Assembly: GCF_902806685.2 (NCBI RefSeq)
Contig: NC_048561.1
Span: 4,401,157 to 4,465,156 of the forward strand
Direction: 5' to 3'
Length of the DNA stretch: 64,000 bases
From: Maniola hyperantus
Taxonomy: Eukaryota > Arthropoda > Insecta > Lepidoptera > Nymphalidae
Under the pieces are notes generated by a model. That model ran no database searches and was not told the DNA's origin. It was given only the letters and a program-made list of their open reading frames with translations. Positions 43,851 through 55,199 of this stretch are shown piece after piece (the stretch's first letter is position 1; each line of letters starts with the position of its first letter). The position numbers were made by a program, and so were the translations under genes.

Positions 43851-44462
43851 TGTCAGGAGTAAAATTAACGAAATAAATAAAGTACATTTAACAATAAATG
43901 AAATATGCTCTATTAAAAGCTATCAAAAGTCCTTTTAATATGGGAAAAAAGGTTTAATGGTAACACTATAGTAATTGGCAATTAGAGCGTTTTGTTCTTG
44001 CAAATTTTTGCTTTCAAGATTACGTAACATCATTAATTTATACCCAAAAAAAGACTTTAAAACAAATTAATTTATCTATTGACATTGTTTAGCCTTTAAT
44101 TACTGAATTTATTACATGTTATACAGGATTACAATTAAAATATTGATTTATTAAATAACTGTAAGACTATTGATGCAATATTAAAACGGTGAATTAGTGT
44201 TGCAAGCATCCATTAAATGGAAAGTGCCCCGTCATAAGATAAGAAATGATGGCGCTATGTTGGCATAACTGACAGAAAACACCAGAGATCTTATTTTTAC
44301 TCTGTAGTTAAAAAACTGTCAAAATTGTAATGATAATCTTTTTTTAATCTGCGAAGTGCGAAAAACAAAGCGAAATTCTGAAAGAAATTTTAATGTGTTT
44401 TTATTAGTAAAGTTACTTTTCTAAAGTACTAAAGTTATTGATTAAAGTGTCTTAATCATAGC

Positions 44463-45807
44463 ATGCAGATGAGTCGTATGGGATCGCCATCGGTTGGGAT
44501 GGACGAGGACAGCGGCGCAGGTCATGCTCTGAGTGACTTTTTGCTTCAACTTGAAAACTATAACCCTTCTATACCAGATTCTGTAGTTGCTTATTACCTG
44601 AACATGGCTGGATTCGAATCTCAGGATCCTAGGTACGTATAAGCCAATAATTCAAATTAAATCTCTGTAAAGTTACTGTCAAGGAGCTGCTTTCGAATTT
44701 CAAAAAAAATTAAATTTTTTTGTTTTCTTGGATGAAATTATGTTCAAAATCTACTTTGTGGTATATAATCGTTATTTTATTATTTTCATATTGTTTTTAG
44801 GGAAACTTCGGAATGTTATAATAATAATAATCTTAAAATAATGCTAATATCTGTCTGCAAATAATGCTATCAGAATAGTATGTTTTCTGTAATTCTGTTA
44901 GGTATATGTTATTGTTTGTTTAGTTAGTTCACCTCTAGAAAGACCTAAGTTGGCTCAGGTCATCTGGTGAAAGCCTTCAGCTGTAGATGGTCCAGTTACA
45001 GTTCTTACCACCCTACCACAAAACTCATTGTACTCAAACAGTTTAGTGGTAGGGTGTAAAATGCCTACTAAGTGTAAAGGAAATTGAGACTGAGCTTTTT
45101 ACAGTTGATATCAGATGTTATAATAGTAATCTCTGAGACACGTAAAAAACAAAAAGGCCTTGAACATCCAAAAGTAAACCCATCCAGTTACCGACTTTGG
45201 TTCATGTTGTTTAACTATTGCAATTTGCAATCATTGATGTGTTATTACAATTAGGCCAAACTATGACACCGATTCCGTTGTCTTTCTCTAAACTAAATTT
45301 AGAGTATCTGCATCCTTTTCTTTTTAACAATGCTAAAAAGAGACAGAACATGAACTTTACATTTAAAGACTAAATTTTAGTGCATGCTACAAATTTAAAC
45401 AGTAGGCTCTCGACTGTGCACTAAAATCACGGGTTTTACCATCTAAAAATAAAATTTAAAACTGTCAAACTGCGTCTGTCCATTTCATATTACATTAGTA
45501 AGAAGAGTATATGAATACTCTAAAATTAGGTTGTGCTCAGAATCAGTACCATTCTTCTATTTTTGACTTTATAATACTTTGTTACAGAATGATAAGACTT
45601 ATAGCGCTTGCCTCCCAGAAGTTTCTCTCCGACATAGCAAACGATGCCCTGCAGCACTGCAAGATGCGGACTTCCAGCCAAATCAACCAGACCTCCAAGA
45701 ACGCCAAGGGACCCAAAGAAAAGAAATACGTTATGACCATGGAGGACTTGGTGCCGGCATTACAGGAATACGGCATTTCTGCCAAGAAACCTCATTACTA
45801 TGTTTGA
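44463..45807 (+). CDS. Taf10: TAF10, subunit of TFIID and SAGA
   Basis: TAF10 is a histone-fold protein shared by the general transcription factor TFIID and the SAGA co-activator. Two exons: 44463-44632 (donor GTACGT) and 45588-45807 (acceptor TTGTTACAG). They join in phase (AG|A = Arg) to give 129 residues. Exon 1 encodes a short acidic N-terminus, then LSDFLLQLENYNPSIPDSVV and NMAGFESQDPR. Exon 2 continues RLIALASQKFLSDIANDALQ, HCKMRTSS..., a Lys-rich loop, then TMEDLVPALQEYGISAKKPH and YYV at the stop. This is the TAF10 histone fold from end to end. ATG 44463 is followed by further in-frame ATGs at 44469 and 44478, so the exact start is open. The intron holds a repeat (45264-45500). A possible ATTAAA poly(A) signal is at 45825-45830. 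Confidence 0.95.
45264..45500. repeat. Interspersed repeat in TAF10 intron
   Basis: GACACCGATTCCGTTGTCTT to about GTCAAACTGCGTCTGTC matches 4729-4970 closely. An isolated 50-bp piece is at 2056-2108. The repeat ends 88 bp before the second exon. Confidence 0.7.
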
Positions 45808-45938
45808 AATTTAGGATTAGTTTAATTAAAGAGAGAGTATAGCTGATTTATTTGAAACAAACTGAACGGACAGTAATGTCCAATATGGCTCATAGATGGC
45901 ATCACATAACAAGTCTTACTATAATTATTATTAAACTA

Positions 45939-46340
45939 GCTGATGCCCGCGACTTCGTCCGCGTGGATTTACGTTTTTTGAAATCCCGCGGGAACTCACT
46001 GATTTTCCGGGATAAAAAGTAGCCTATGTGTTAATCTATCTCTATTCCAAATTTCATCCAAATCCGTTCAGCCGTTTTTGCGTGATTGAGTAACAAACAT
46101 CCAAACATCCACACTTTCGCATTTATGATATTATTAGAATTAGGATAATCCATACTAATATTATAAATGCGAAAGTGCGTCTGTCTGTCAGCTAGCTTTT
46201 CACAGTCCATCAGTTTAACTCAGATAGTTTGCATCCCTGGGAAGGACATAGGCTACTTTTGAATTTGATCCAGGAAAATCAGAGTTCACACAGGATTTCA
46301 AAAAACCTAAATCCATGCGGACAAAATCTAGTTACTAAAT
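45939..46340. mobile_element. Inverted pair of Lep1-like Helitrons
   Basis: 45939-46131 is in minus orientation (starts ACTAGCTGATGCCCGCGACT) and 46149-46340 is in plus orientation (ATTATAAATGCGAAAGTGCG to ATCTAGTTAC). They lie head to head downstream of TAF10. Confidence 0.7.
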
Positions 46341-46663
46341 AAATAAATTACAAAAAACTGGTTAAGTGCTAGTGGACTTGCACACGACGGGTTCTGTACC
46401 ATTATACAACCTAAATTATTATATGTACTTTAATAAAAACAATTTGCTTGGTAGACATTTTGAAATTCACCATGTTTTAGGGTTCTGTACCCAAATGGTA
46501 AAACGGGACCCTATTACTAAGACTCCTCTGTCCGTCCATCTGTCACCAGGCTGTATCTACTATCTCATAAACCGTGATAGTTAGACAGTTTAAATTTTCA
46601 TGTATTTCTGTTTATTCGGTATTTGTTGTTATAACAGCAATAGAAATACTTTGATTTCAACTC

Positions 46664-46833
46664 TAATGGGCAGATTACACCTACCGAGTATTGAAGCGAG
46701 ACAGTAAAATGTGACTCGGCCGAGACAGTGCTGTGGCTGAGAAATTGCACTCGTTAAAGTGTTTATACCAACAGAGTGCTCGGCCGAGGACACTGACTCG
46801 CCACTGTACTCGGTGGGTGTAATCTGCCCATAA
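46664..46833. mobile_element. Palindromic MITE with ATGGGCAGATTACACC ends
   Basis: TAATGGGCAGATTACACCTA and its complement GGTGTAATCTGCCCATAA, with a second inverted CTCGGCCGAG motif inside. I saw one copy only. Confidence 0.75.
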
Positions 46834-47071
46834 CTATTACGGTTCATGCAATACAGACCACTGATAGATAGACAGCTTAGTATAGGGTCCCTTGGCTCCC
46901 TTCGCATAAGGAACCCTTCTTCTTCGTCTTTGCTTTGGGCTGGTTTCCGCAATTAAACGTTAAGGAACCCTTACAACATGACTGATCATTATATTGTTCT
47001 TTTTTCGAAAAATTTATAACCAGTCACTTGACACCGACGCAACAAGAGCTGGCGAACAAAACTGTAAGACA

Positions 47072-47193
47072 TTAGTCCGCGACAGTTTGAGATAGCAATC
47101 GGGGTATGAGGCAGGCAGGTCACCCGTCACGGGTTAGCGCGGGTGTACGGGGCGGTCCCACCCCGATTGCCATCTCGAGCTGTCGCGGACTAT
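47072..47193. mobile_element. GC-hairpin MITE
   Basis: TTAGTCCGCGACAGTTTGAG / CTCGAGCTGTCGCGGACTA ends. The core is shorter than in 2629-2760. Confidence 0.75.
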
Positions 47194-47431
47194 ACATTAA
47201 TAGTAAAATTTCTCAAGACAGTTTCATTGCAAAGGTTGTGTTTAATATTGATGACATTTGTTATTGTTTTGTGAAACTATTAATAGCATATTATTTTGTA
47301 ACGTGATAAATTAATAAAACAATTTTAGCTCAACTTGTTTTTTTTTACTCCAAAAGTTCAAAAGTAGGGGAAATGAAAGAAATTCATATATAGGCTGATA
47401 TCTATATTTCTTTTTCAGGGGTACATTACAA

Positions 47432-47437
47432 TTTATT
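47432..47437 (-). terminator. Candidate poly(A) signal of nitrobindin
   Basis: AATAAA on the minus strand, 28 bp past the stop. Confidence 0.5.
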
Positions 47438-47464
47438 GCTACATCCCCAGGCAAAAATGAGGTG

Positions 47465-49194
47465 CTATTCTAATTTACTATAGACAGCTTTCAAATGTTC
47501 ACAAAGAGGTGTATTATCAGTCTCCATGTATAGTACAACTTGTAACTTATTCGGAGCGACTAATCTAATTTCTCTTACAAATTTCTTCACCACAGGCGGC
47601 TTAGCAAAGGACATCCTAGCTATATTTACAGTTGTTAGTTTTATTTCCTTCTTCTCTACGTCACATTGGCCTTCTTCGTGGGAGGTTAGGCCAAAGTTGT
47701 GGCTGACTAAGAAGGCCAGGTCGTTAGTACCAGGCTTTATGCGTAAGAACCCTCGCTCTTGGTGCATTGGGGTGCCTTTTTCGGGGTGCTTCGAGATTGA
47801 GATGTAATTGAACATTGGCTGACCTGCAGGAGAAAATTGATTAACACTTGAGGTTAGTTTTACTGTCATCATCATCAACCAATAGACGTCTACTGCTGGA
47901 CATGTCTCTTGTAGGGACTTCCACACGCCACGGTCTTGCGCCGCCTGGATCCAGCGGCTCCCTGCAACTCTGATGTCGTCCGTCCACCTAGTGGGGGGTC
48001 TTCTAACGCTGCGTCTTTAGGCGCGAGGTCGCCATTCCAGCACCTTTACACAATCCTAAATTGCCAGGTATCTAATGTAATATTGGTACGCGGTACGCCT
48101 AAATAAAACTGCTCATCCATAATGTATAGCCCCATACATCTACCTACAATGATGATACCACATTACTACTACGTGATACTCAGCACTTCTAACTTTTCGG
48201 GGTTATGTACATTTTAAGTAATAATTGGATATCACTTGCTTTAACAGCTTGAGAGTTAGTTCTCCATAATGTTCTCAAAGGTGTGTGAAGTCTACCAATT
48301 CGCACATGGCCAGCGTGGTGGACTGTGGCCAAAACCCTTCTCACTCTGAGAGGAGATCCATGCTTTGTAGTGAGCTGGCGATGGGTTGATCATGATGATG
48401 CCTTGTATGGTCAATGGTGGAACTAGAGGCATGCCAATGCAAAATGTACTAGCACTCGACGGAGTTGCAGCAACTCTGTCCATATAGACTCAGCAACTTC
48501 CATATAAATTACAGCTATTCTTGAGTTGCTGGACAACTATGAACCATGTGTATAGGCTCTAAGATGCAGAGTTGCAGCTAGATTACTACAAGCAGCTAAT
48601 AACAACAATTGCGATAATTGCAATATGACTATCGCAACTGTGATTTGGAATTGGATTAACCTTGAATTTAATTTTATTGATATTTCCATCTGTTGAAACA
48701 TATTCTATAGTCAAGTGATTGTGGTGCTGAGATAGTTTTATTTTAGCTTGAATATGGGTACAAAAAAGATACAATTACAAGTCTAATAGCTAAGTGACTT
48801 ATGAAGTGGGTACGTAGCCGGTTGGTCTTCTTTAATTTAAATGCAAACAAAGTACAAATTATATATAACTAGATGATGCCCGCGTAGCTTAAGGTTTTTG
48901 AAAATCAAAATTGGGTAAAAAGTGATGTACCTAAGCTAAACTTACCAAATTTCAACAAAATCGGTTAAACTGTTGGGCCGTGAAAAGCTAGCAGATAGAC
49001 AGACACTTTCGCATTTATAATATTAGTATGCAGTGAATAACTATACAAAAAATATTACCAATACACGTAAACTCTAACTCCTCATGGTACTGAAACTCGG
49101 GTATATTTGGAAAGCAGCCATGTCCATCTTCAGTAACCCATCGGCCTGCTAGCCAGGATATGGGGCTAAGAGCTTCGTGTAGCTGGCCAGCCAT
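47465..49194 (-). CDS. Nitrobindin (THAP4 C-terminal-like heme beta-barrel)
   Basis: Nitrobindins are small ten-stranded beta-barrels that bind ferric heme and interact with nitric oxide and peroxynitrite. Two exons: 49059-49194 (ATG 49192-49194, donor GTAATA) and 47465-47823 (acceptor TCCTGCAG), joining as G|GT to give 164 residues. Exon 1 encodes LSPISWLAGRWVTEDGHGCF and the strand EFQYHEELEFTCIG. Exon 2 continues QPMFNYISISKHPEKGTPMH, QERGFLRIKPGTNDLAFLVS, ARMSFAKPP and the C-terminal CEHLKAVYSKLE. The His in that last element is the candidate proximal heme ligand. In vertebrates the domain is fused to a THAP zinc finger (THAP4); here it stands alone, as in plants and bacteria. The G-x-W-x-G turn near the N-terminus reads AGRWVTEDG. 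The 1.2-kb intron contains RTE and SINE remnants. Confidence 0.9.
47866..48045 (-). mobile_element. 3' stub of an RTE-type LINE
   Basis: The minus frame gives the RTE C-terminus (RVAGSRWIQAAQDRGVWKSL then QETC), followed by a short GAT tail at 47866-47876. It lies directly beside nitrobindin exon 2, in its intron. Confidence 0.7.
48185..48400 (+). mobile_element. Truncated tRNA-derived SINE
   Basis: It begins in the CTTCTAACTTTTCGGGGTTA region, so the tRNA head is lost, and ends GATGGGTTGATCATGATGAT. Confidence 0.7.
48871..49033 (-). mobile_element. Lep1-like Helitron, internally deleted
   Basis: Ends TAGATGATGCCCGCG and ACTTTCGCATTTATAATATT, with a shortened middle. It lies 25 bp from the nitrobindin exon 1 donor. 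Confidence 0.65.
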
Positions 49195-50200
49195 TGTTTA
49201 ACTTGGCTTTCTCCGGCTTTTTATAAGGGTTTAACTGGTAAACTATGGGCACCGAAACGTTTTATGCTAGTTAAGCCAGTCAATTATTATTCTTAAACGG
49301 CACTCGCTAGGTTTTGCTCAGAAAAACAATACTTTGCTGTTCGCAATCGGCTATCTGGAACATTCAGCAGAAGCACCTTTTTACCAATTTCTACAATTAT
49401 TTTACACCTAACTACTTGGATTTAATTTAAACTTAAAATTAAAATATTTTTCTAAATATTTTTGAAAATTAAAATTTGACAAGTTTTTCGAGTTTTTTCA
49501 ACTGGTTTTACGGCCCTGAATTCTAGCCATATAACACTATTACTCCTACTGGAATCTGGATACTAGTCTTTTGGAGCCTTCGAGTTTTCTTTTGGAACTG
49601 GCCATAGAGTAATTAGAATAAGGATATTCCAGCTCTGGGTTCTATCCTTTTTGAGCCTAACATTAATTATGAGTAGTGCGGGTCTTCTCCGTTTGGCCCT
49701 GTGGTTTGGCCAAAACGGACGAGTTCAAGTCCGATGGGATTCGGGTCGACTACGACAGTCGTCGTCGCTTGGGGCACCTGTGTGCTGCGCCGGTGATGGG
49801 TAATAAGAATAATACCTAATCAGCCTGGCTGTCCAGCGCGGAAATGCAGCCATCATTCTTGGCACCATTCCATGAGCCCGGTGCAGAGGATACCATTTTG
49901 GGCAGCTACTGTATTGCAGCGATCGGGATCTCGTCGTAGCCTGGTGCCTTCTTTTTGAGGAGTCGAAACTCGAAACGCCCTTCTTCAGCTCTAACGGGGA
50001 GATAAAGTCATCTCCCCGGAGCGGAGGAGTCTGGGCCTACAGGAAGTAGGAGGAAACCTGCATGCCTTTTAGAGTTCTCCACAATGTTCTTAAAGGTATG
50101 GGAAGTCTGGCAATCCGCACTTGGCCAGCGTGGTAGACTATGGCCAAAACCCTCCAGACTCTGTGAGCTGGCGATGGGTTGATCATGGTAGTAAAAAACC
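49195..50200. other. Intergenic region with LINE and SINE remnants
   Basis: 49826-49880 repeats the LINE segment ATGCAGCCATCATTCTTGGCACCATTCC seen at 33448 and 33680 (split here to keep within 20 bases: ATGCAGCCATCATTCTTGGC then ACCATTCC). 50050-50192 is a SINE 3' half. 49680-49800 is GC-richer and unassigned. No gene. Confidence 0.45.
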
Positions 50201-50278
50201 AGTCAAGTGTGAGTCTTAGAGAGTTTTAGAGTTCCGTACATAATTATTATGAACATCATATTTTGGGTGTATGAAATA

Positions 50279-50284
50279 TTTATT
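50279..50284 (-). terminator. Candidate poly(A) signal of the Cys/Pro/Gln-rich gene
   Basis: AATAAA on the minus strand, about 80 bp beyond the stop. Confidence 0.45.
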
Positions 50285-50362
50285 TTCCAAGCTAGAACAT
50301 GGTAGTAATGGGTCATATTATGCAAGTAGGTTAAACCCATCAACACAAGAATTCTATAGGTA

Positions 50363-52360
50363 TCATATTTTACTTTTATCACTGCAACTGCAAGATCCAT
50401 TAATGTTTCCAGCGCAGCTAAACTGTTTAAAGGCGGGTGGGTAGTGACATCTGCATTCAGAATCCATCATATTGGCAACACAACTAATTGAAGCACAGGA
50501 CGAAGTGCCAACGTCCTGTACGCAACCTTCCTTTTTACTACACTCAGCATCTTTATTTTCTGGTAGCTCTGGTGGTCCTAACACTTTACTAACTCCATGG
50601 TTGCAACAGTTTGCGAACTGTCTAGGCCCTTTAATTGGCACAGAATTTTCAAATACACTTCGGTCACTTTGATCTGCAAAACGTGGTTTCAAATGTTCTA
50701 ATTGAAATTCAGATTCTATTACATCTGGCGAAACATTTTCTTGAAACTTGTTAACTTTGTTATTTGGTCTAGAACCAGATCTATCACAACAGGTACTGCA
50801 GTCCATAAAAGTTTCGTTAGAAGGTTCCTGCATAGGAGTCGAGCGCGGTGCCATGTGTTGTACTTTTGCACCATTTCTAGAGCGCATATTCGATGGGCTC
50901 TTTAAAGCTGATCGTGGACATGGATTTGCTACTATACGTGGTCTAATTTCTTCTCTTACGTTTTGTTTAAAGTTTGTATCAATATTAATATTTTCTACGT
51001 CGGGTCTAGTTGGATATTTAGTCATTTCATGATGGGATATAATATCACAACAATTTTGAGCTAGTTTACCATCTGCTCTGCTGCTGCTTTGCTCATCATT
51101 AAAATGACGCCTTGTTTGGAAATAATTCTCATCTTCTAACGAGTTGGGGTGGGCTTGTTCTTGGGAATATCCTGGTTGACAACAAGGAATAGTTTTCCAT
51201 AAGCTACTACTGACGTTATCAAAAATCTGCGGATGATTTTCTTCAGGGAGACGGGTTTTATTGATATCTTGAGATAACCGAGGTATTCGGGATTGACTTA
51301 CATCATTAGGAATTTCATTTCCACTTGAATGATGATGTCCTTCAGAAATCGAAAAACTGCCAGTGTTACGAAAATTTGTTTTGGCTGAATGATTATTCAA
51401 ATTGTCTAGATTTGAAATCGCTTCTCTATTAGCTGAACCAGTGGCATCAGAAAAACATTTATTTTGGCAAGATTTCACACACCCTTTGTGTGGTATGTTT
51501 TGGGTTTGAGACACGTTTTCTTCATCGTTTATATAACTTGGCACTATATTAGCATTTTGAGTAGTTCTTGAGTCATTTTGGTTTGAGACATGCGTTATAT
51601 TATATTCTTTTTCATCATGTGATTTTTGTTGCTGATTATTGTTGCTAGATCGTTCGCGGGAGTATGGATGGTCAAAGTCATTATCTTTCACGTTTTCACA
51701 GCCACCTTCTAGCTGAGTCACAAAATATGGCCCGAAACAATCACTATACATTATTATATCATCTTCATCATTAGAGGCTTGACGATTAGGAGTCTGTGAT
51801 TGTCTGCGGGTTCTGCAATTTGAAGAATCACAAGTGTCCGCAGTGCAAAAGTCTTGGTCCCACTGGCATATTGGCTGTTTCATCGCACAAGGAGTTTGAT
51901 TCGGTCTGGTTGAAGATGGAAACTGACAGACAGTGAACGGTAATGCAGGAGGATCAGCCTGGTATGGCACAGGTTGAAATAGACAATCAGGAGGAAGTGC
52001 TGGGCAAGCAGGAGATTTAACCTGGCAGTAAGGAAGTCTAACCTGACAGGGACGAGGTGACTCTAGATAGACACGAGGCGTAGGCTGACACGCGGGAGAT
52101 TTAATCTGACAGGCTGGATATTTGACCTGGCACACAGTAGGCTGAACATGGCATGATAGATCTGTCTCCTGGCAGTTAAGAGGTCTAAGATGAGGTCGAC
52201 TTTGACATGCAGGTGGTGAAACCTGGCAGAAAGGAGATGGAACGTGGCAGGCAGAAGGCTGCGGAAAAATGCAAGGATGTGAGCACGGTATTGCCAAACT
52301 GTCAAGGCAATGTCGTTGCAATCGTGTTTGCTTTGGACATTGCCTCTTACGAGATGTCAT
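50363..52360 (-). CDS. Intronless Cys/Pro/Gln-rich protein, function unknown
   Basis: A 665-residue open frame without introns, from ATG 52358-52360. I recognise no domain. Residues of roughly 1-175 are a degenerate short repeat of the form P-x-C-Q-(V/I)-K-x-P-A (for example CQVKYPACQIKSPACQPTP), spaced about every 8-12 residues. This gives a row of Cys residues in a Pro-rich chain. Residues of roughly 195-560 are hydrophilic, Asn/Ser/Gln-rich and probably disordered (ERSSNNNQQQKSHDEKEYN). The last 100 residues again carry clustered Cys (CCNHG, SSCASISCVA, ECRCHYPP, GSCSCSDKSK). There is no signal peptide or membrane segment. Cys/Pro-repeat proteins of this style occur in insect sperm tails and in eggshell, so a structural germline product is a guess only. 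The length and the absence of stops make chance unlikely. Confidence 0.75.
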   Translation of the reverse strand: MTSRKRQCPKQTRLQRHCLDSLAIPCSHPCIFPQPSACHVPSPFCQVSPPACQSRPHLRPLNCQETDLSCHVQPTVCQVKYPACQIKSPACQPTPRVYLESPRPCQVRLPYCQVKSPACPALPPDCLFQPVPYQADPPALPFTVCQFPSSTRPNQTPCAMKQPICQWDQDFCTADTCDSSNCRTRRQSQTPNRQASNDEDDIIMYSDCFGPYFVTQLEGGCENVKDNDFDHPYSRERSSNNNQQQKSHDEKEYNITHVSNQNDSRTTQNANIVPSYINDEENVSQTQNIPHKGCVKSCQNKCFSDATGSANREAISNLDNLNNHSAKTNFRNTGSFSISEGHHHSSGNEIPNDVSQSRIPRLSQDINKTRLPEENHPQIFDNVSSSLWKTIPCCQPGYSQEQAHPNSLEDENYFQTRRHFNDEQSSSRADGKLAQNCCDIISHHEMTKYPTRPDVENINIDTNFKQNVREEIRPRIVANPCPRSALKSPSNMRSRNGAKVQHMAPRSTPMQEPSNETFMDCSTCCDRSGSRPNNKVNKFQENVSPDVIESEFQLEHLKPRFADQSDRSVFENSVPIKGPRQFANCCNHGVSKVLGPPELPENKDAECSKKEGCVQDVGTSSCASISCVANMMDSECRCHYPPAFKQFSCAGNINGSCSCSDKSKI

Positions 52361-52632
52361 GTTTAGCGAGGCATTTCATATTTTGTTCAAACCGTTTCAT
52401 ATCGTAGTTTCTCTTGAATAGATGGACCTTGGATGTTATGACTTAATTGTTATCATCTTGTAATGTGTTTTTCTAAAATCTGAAATTAAAATAAATCAAC
52501 TTTAGATCGTGATCTATGAGTAGGTACTAGATAGCTGATAGCTCAGTTAACTGGTCCCACCTGCTTACATCTACTGTTCATTTATTGTGAAATACATTTT
52601 TATTGCAGATTTTATTATTGTTTACATAATAG

Positions 52633-53410
52633 TGAGAGAGCCAGCACGTGCCAGACCTTCGTTACTATATAAAAGCTGAAAACGTATTGTACCAAACTCA
52701 TGAAGAACGATGCAATAACAATATTTTCGGGTTATACACCATTTCAACAAGCGCGCTTTAAAAATCTCAGAGACGAACTGAAACGGCGGACTGCAAACGG
52801 GGAAGACAGCCTGCGAATCAAGTATATCAAATGCGTACCTACCTAAAATTGACAGCTCTCTTCCAAAAAACGGCATTTACCAAGTTTTAAACAATTATGA
52901 TGGCTTAATAACTAATAATTAATCACTGAAATGTCTATATTATGTTAACGCGTGGAGCATGGTTAAACTTGGAAAGCTTTAAGAGCTGCGATGTATAGTG
53001 GAATCCTTTAAAACTTCACTGGATCTTATGATTTTATCAGAAACTTGGATTAAAAGCGATGAAGAGACAAAAAGTCTTCATATACCTACCTACTGGCTTA
53101 CACATGCACCCCCTTAAACTTTAAGGATGTCTGGCAGGGGGTTGGTTGCCATGATAATAAGTGTCTGGCAATGCATGACGTGATTTCTTATAAGTACTAT
53201 TCTGAAAAAAATAGGTACCTTTTAAAAAAAAATTAGACTTTATAGTTTGAACTAAGGTTTTTTACCTACACCTTTATTACCTGTTATCTTTCAAAGCCAC
53301 CCTGATCCAAACAAACATCCAAACAAACGTTCCTCCTAGTGTTGGGGACAATACGCAGATAAACTTTTAGTTTTATAAAACAACGTAATTCTGGCACGCG
53401 CTGGCTCTTA
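52633..53410. mobile_element. Long-TIR MITE relative of 4608-5163
   Basis: Left end GAGAGCCAGCACGTGCCAGA...CCTTCGTTACTATATAAAAG and right end TTTTATAAAACAACGTAATT...GGCACGCGCTGGCTCTTA match the termini at 4608-4700 and 5070-5163 with many changes. The interior (52720-53260) is unrelated and lacks a transposase. Confidence 0.6.
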
Positions 53411-54627
53411 GTCCATAAGGTTGTGATAGCTGTGCCAACTAGCTGTGCCAACTAGCTGTGACATGGCTGTGACAGACCTAACAGAGATGATAATTTTTAT
53501 ATAAATATAAATAGACTTTTAAAATGAGGTTTCTTTCTAATTTAAGACTGAAACGTTTTTTTTTCTCCAGGCATCTCCTAAATACTTAGGCATCCGATGT
53601 AGGCGACTCCTAAGTTTAGTGAAAACGGCTATAAAAGACGAAAGATTTATGCGTTTTGAATGGAAACCAGAGTTTAATGTTTAACTTTAAGCCTTTAAAT
53701 TAAATATATAAAAAATAAAAAAAAATTATTCATGTAAACTTTTTACAAGTGTTTATGAATAGTCAGGTAGTTTTAATTTACCACATATAGGTATGTCTGC
53801 AGCCATAGAACTAGGAATCAGCTTAGTTTATAACTTCATTTGTTCTCAATTACAATATTCCATTATAATAAACTAGATGATGCCCGCGACTTCGTCCGCG
53901 TGGAGTTAGGTTTTTTAAATCCCGTGGGAAACCTTTAATTTTCCGGGATAAAAAGTCTATGTCCTTCCTCGGGATGCTAGCTATCTCTGTACCAAATTTC
54001 ATCAAAATCGGTTGAACAGTTGGGCCGTGAAAGCTAGCAGACAGACAGACAGACAGACACACTTTCGCATTTATAATATTAATATGTATTGTACTTTATT
54101 GTGCAATGTGCATAAGGAAATACATATTAAGCATGAGACAAGACAAGTCGTTTACTTGGGTTACAGGAAAATAGGACACGATCCCGTTAAGGGGTTATAG
54201 TACAGGACATTAGCTATCTAACGACCCCTAAAGTGCTTATGCAAAAGTGTATCGTCATGTTTTTCGATTTATTCATTTTTTTATTTTTTTCCTGGTTAAA
54301 GGGGTGTTTTCCACTTTGAAAATTTAAAAAAGGAACAATGTAAAGCATCAATTTTTTTTATTTCTTGCTAATACATATCCTTGTTAATAATAAACAGTTA
54401 TTAAACAAGAAAAATCTACAAGCATTTTAAAATTACAGCCAAAAACTGTACAAGTTTTCGAAGAATGAGAATGTTTTCGTTATTCTAAAGTTACCCATAT
54501 TCCGTGTATTGTCTTACATACTTTATCGTGTTTTCAATGGTTTTTCACTGGTAAAAGGGCTTATTCCACCTACCTGAAATAGGAAGTCCTATAATATAGG
54601 TAGGAAGTAGGAAAGTATAAGAGCATA
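53411..54627. other. Intergenic region with one Helitron
   Basis: A minus-strand Lep1-like Helitron occupies 53874-54084 (CTAGATGATGCCCGCGACTT to GCATTTATAATATTAATATG). 53735-53795 repeats the LINE-end block seen at 30470. Otherwise AT-rich with no gene. Confidence 0.5.
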
Positions 54628-54756
54628 CAGTGCGACAAGGCTCTCTTGGCACTTCAATGACATTGACAGGGGGGCGCTATTGAAGTACAAAGGGGACACT
54701 TGGAGGCCATGTTCGTTCCGATTTTCGCCACGCGTCAAGATAGCCTTGTCGCACTG
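54628..54756. mobile_element. mariner-type MITE
   Basis: CAGTGCGACAAGGCT ... AGCCTTGTCGCACTG, the pair shared with 25941-26083. Confidence 0.8.
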
Positions 54757-54784
54757 CAGAGCATATTTCCAATTAACTATTTTA

Positions 54785-54966
54785 CAGTGCGACAAGGCTC
54801 TCTTGGCACTTGAATGACATTGACAGGGGGGCGCTGTTGGAGAACAAAAGCCTTGGACGATTTAACCTAACAAAAGCTTTTAATATTCAAACAAGAACAA
54901 AGGGGATACTTGACGGAAATGTTAGTTACGATTTTTGCCACGCGCCAAGATAGCCTTGTCGCACTA
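54785..54966. mobile_element. mariner-type MITE, longer copy
   Basis: Same ends as the copy 28 bp to its left and in the same orientation, but with about 50 bp more interior. TA flanks on both sides. Confidence 0.8.
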
Positions 54967-54999
54967 TAGGACAGTAGGGCAACGCTCCTTTATCTATGG

Positions 55000-55172
55000 T
55001 TTTTCCGGTTCCCTACGCCTCCTGTCAAAGTTTCCACGCTCCACGTGATTATATAATTCCAGTTCCATTTCCGACGGCGACGCGGCGCTGCTGTCGTTTG
55101 CCGTGTTTCCTTCGCACTGTGTGTCGAGCGCGGTGCTGTGTGTTGTACGATTAAACATCGGATTTAAGACAT
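55000..55172 (+). promoter_or_regulatory. Candidate promoter and untranslated first exon of the phosphate carrier
   Basis: A CpG-rich island (GACGGCGACGCGGCGCTGCT, GTGTCGAGCGCGG) ends at a strong donor (GACAT|GTAAGT, GT at 55173-55174). The first coding exon, 57511, begins with an acceptor and only four untranslated bases before the ATG, so an upstream untranslated exon is required. This is the best candidate on the plus strand. The region has a minus-strand open frame of 69 codons that looks accidental. Confidence 0.4.
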
Positions 55173-55199
55173 GTAAGTAAATGATTACACATAAAAACC

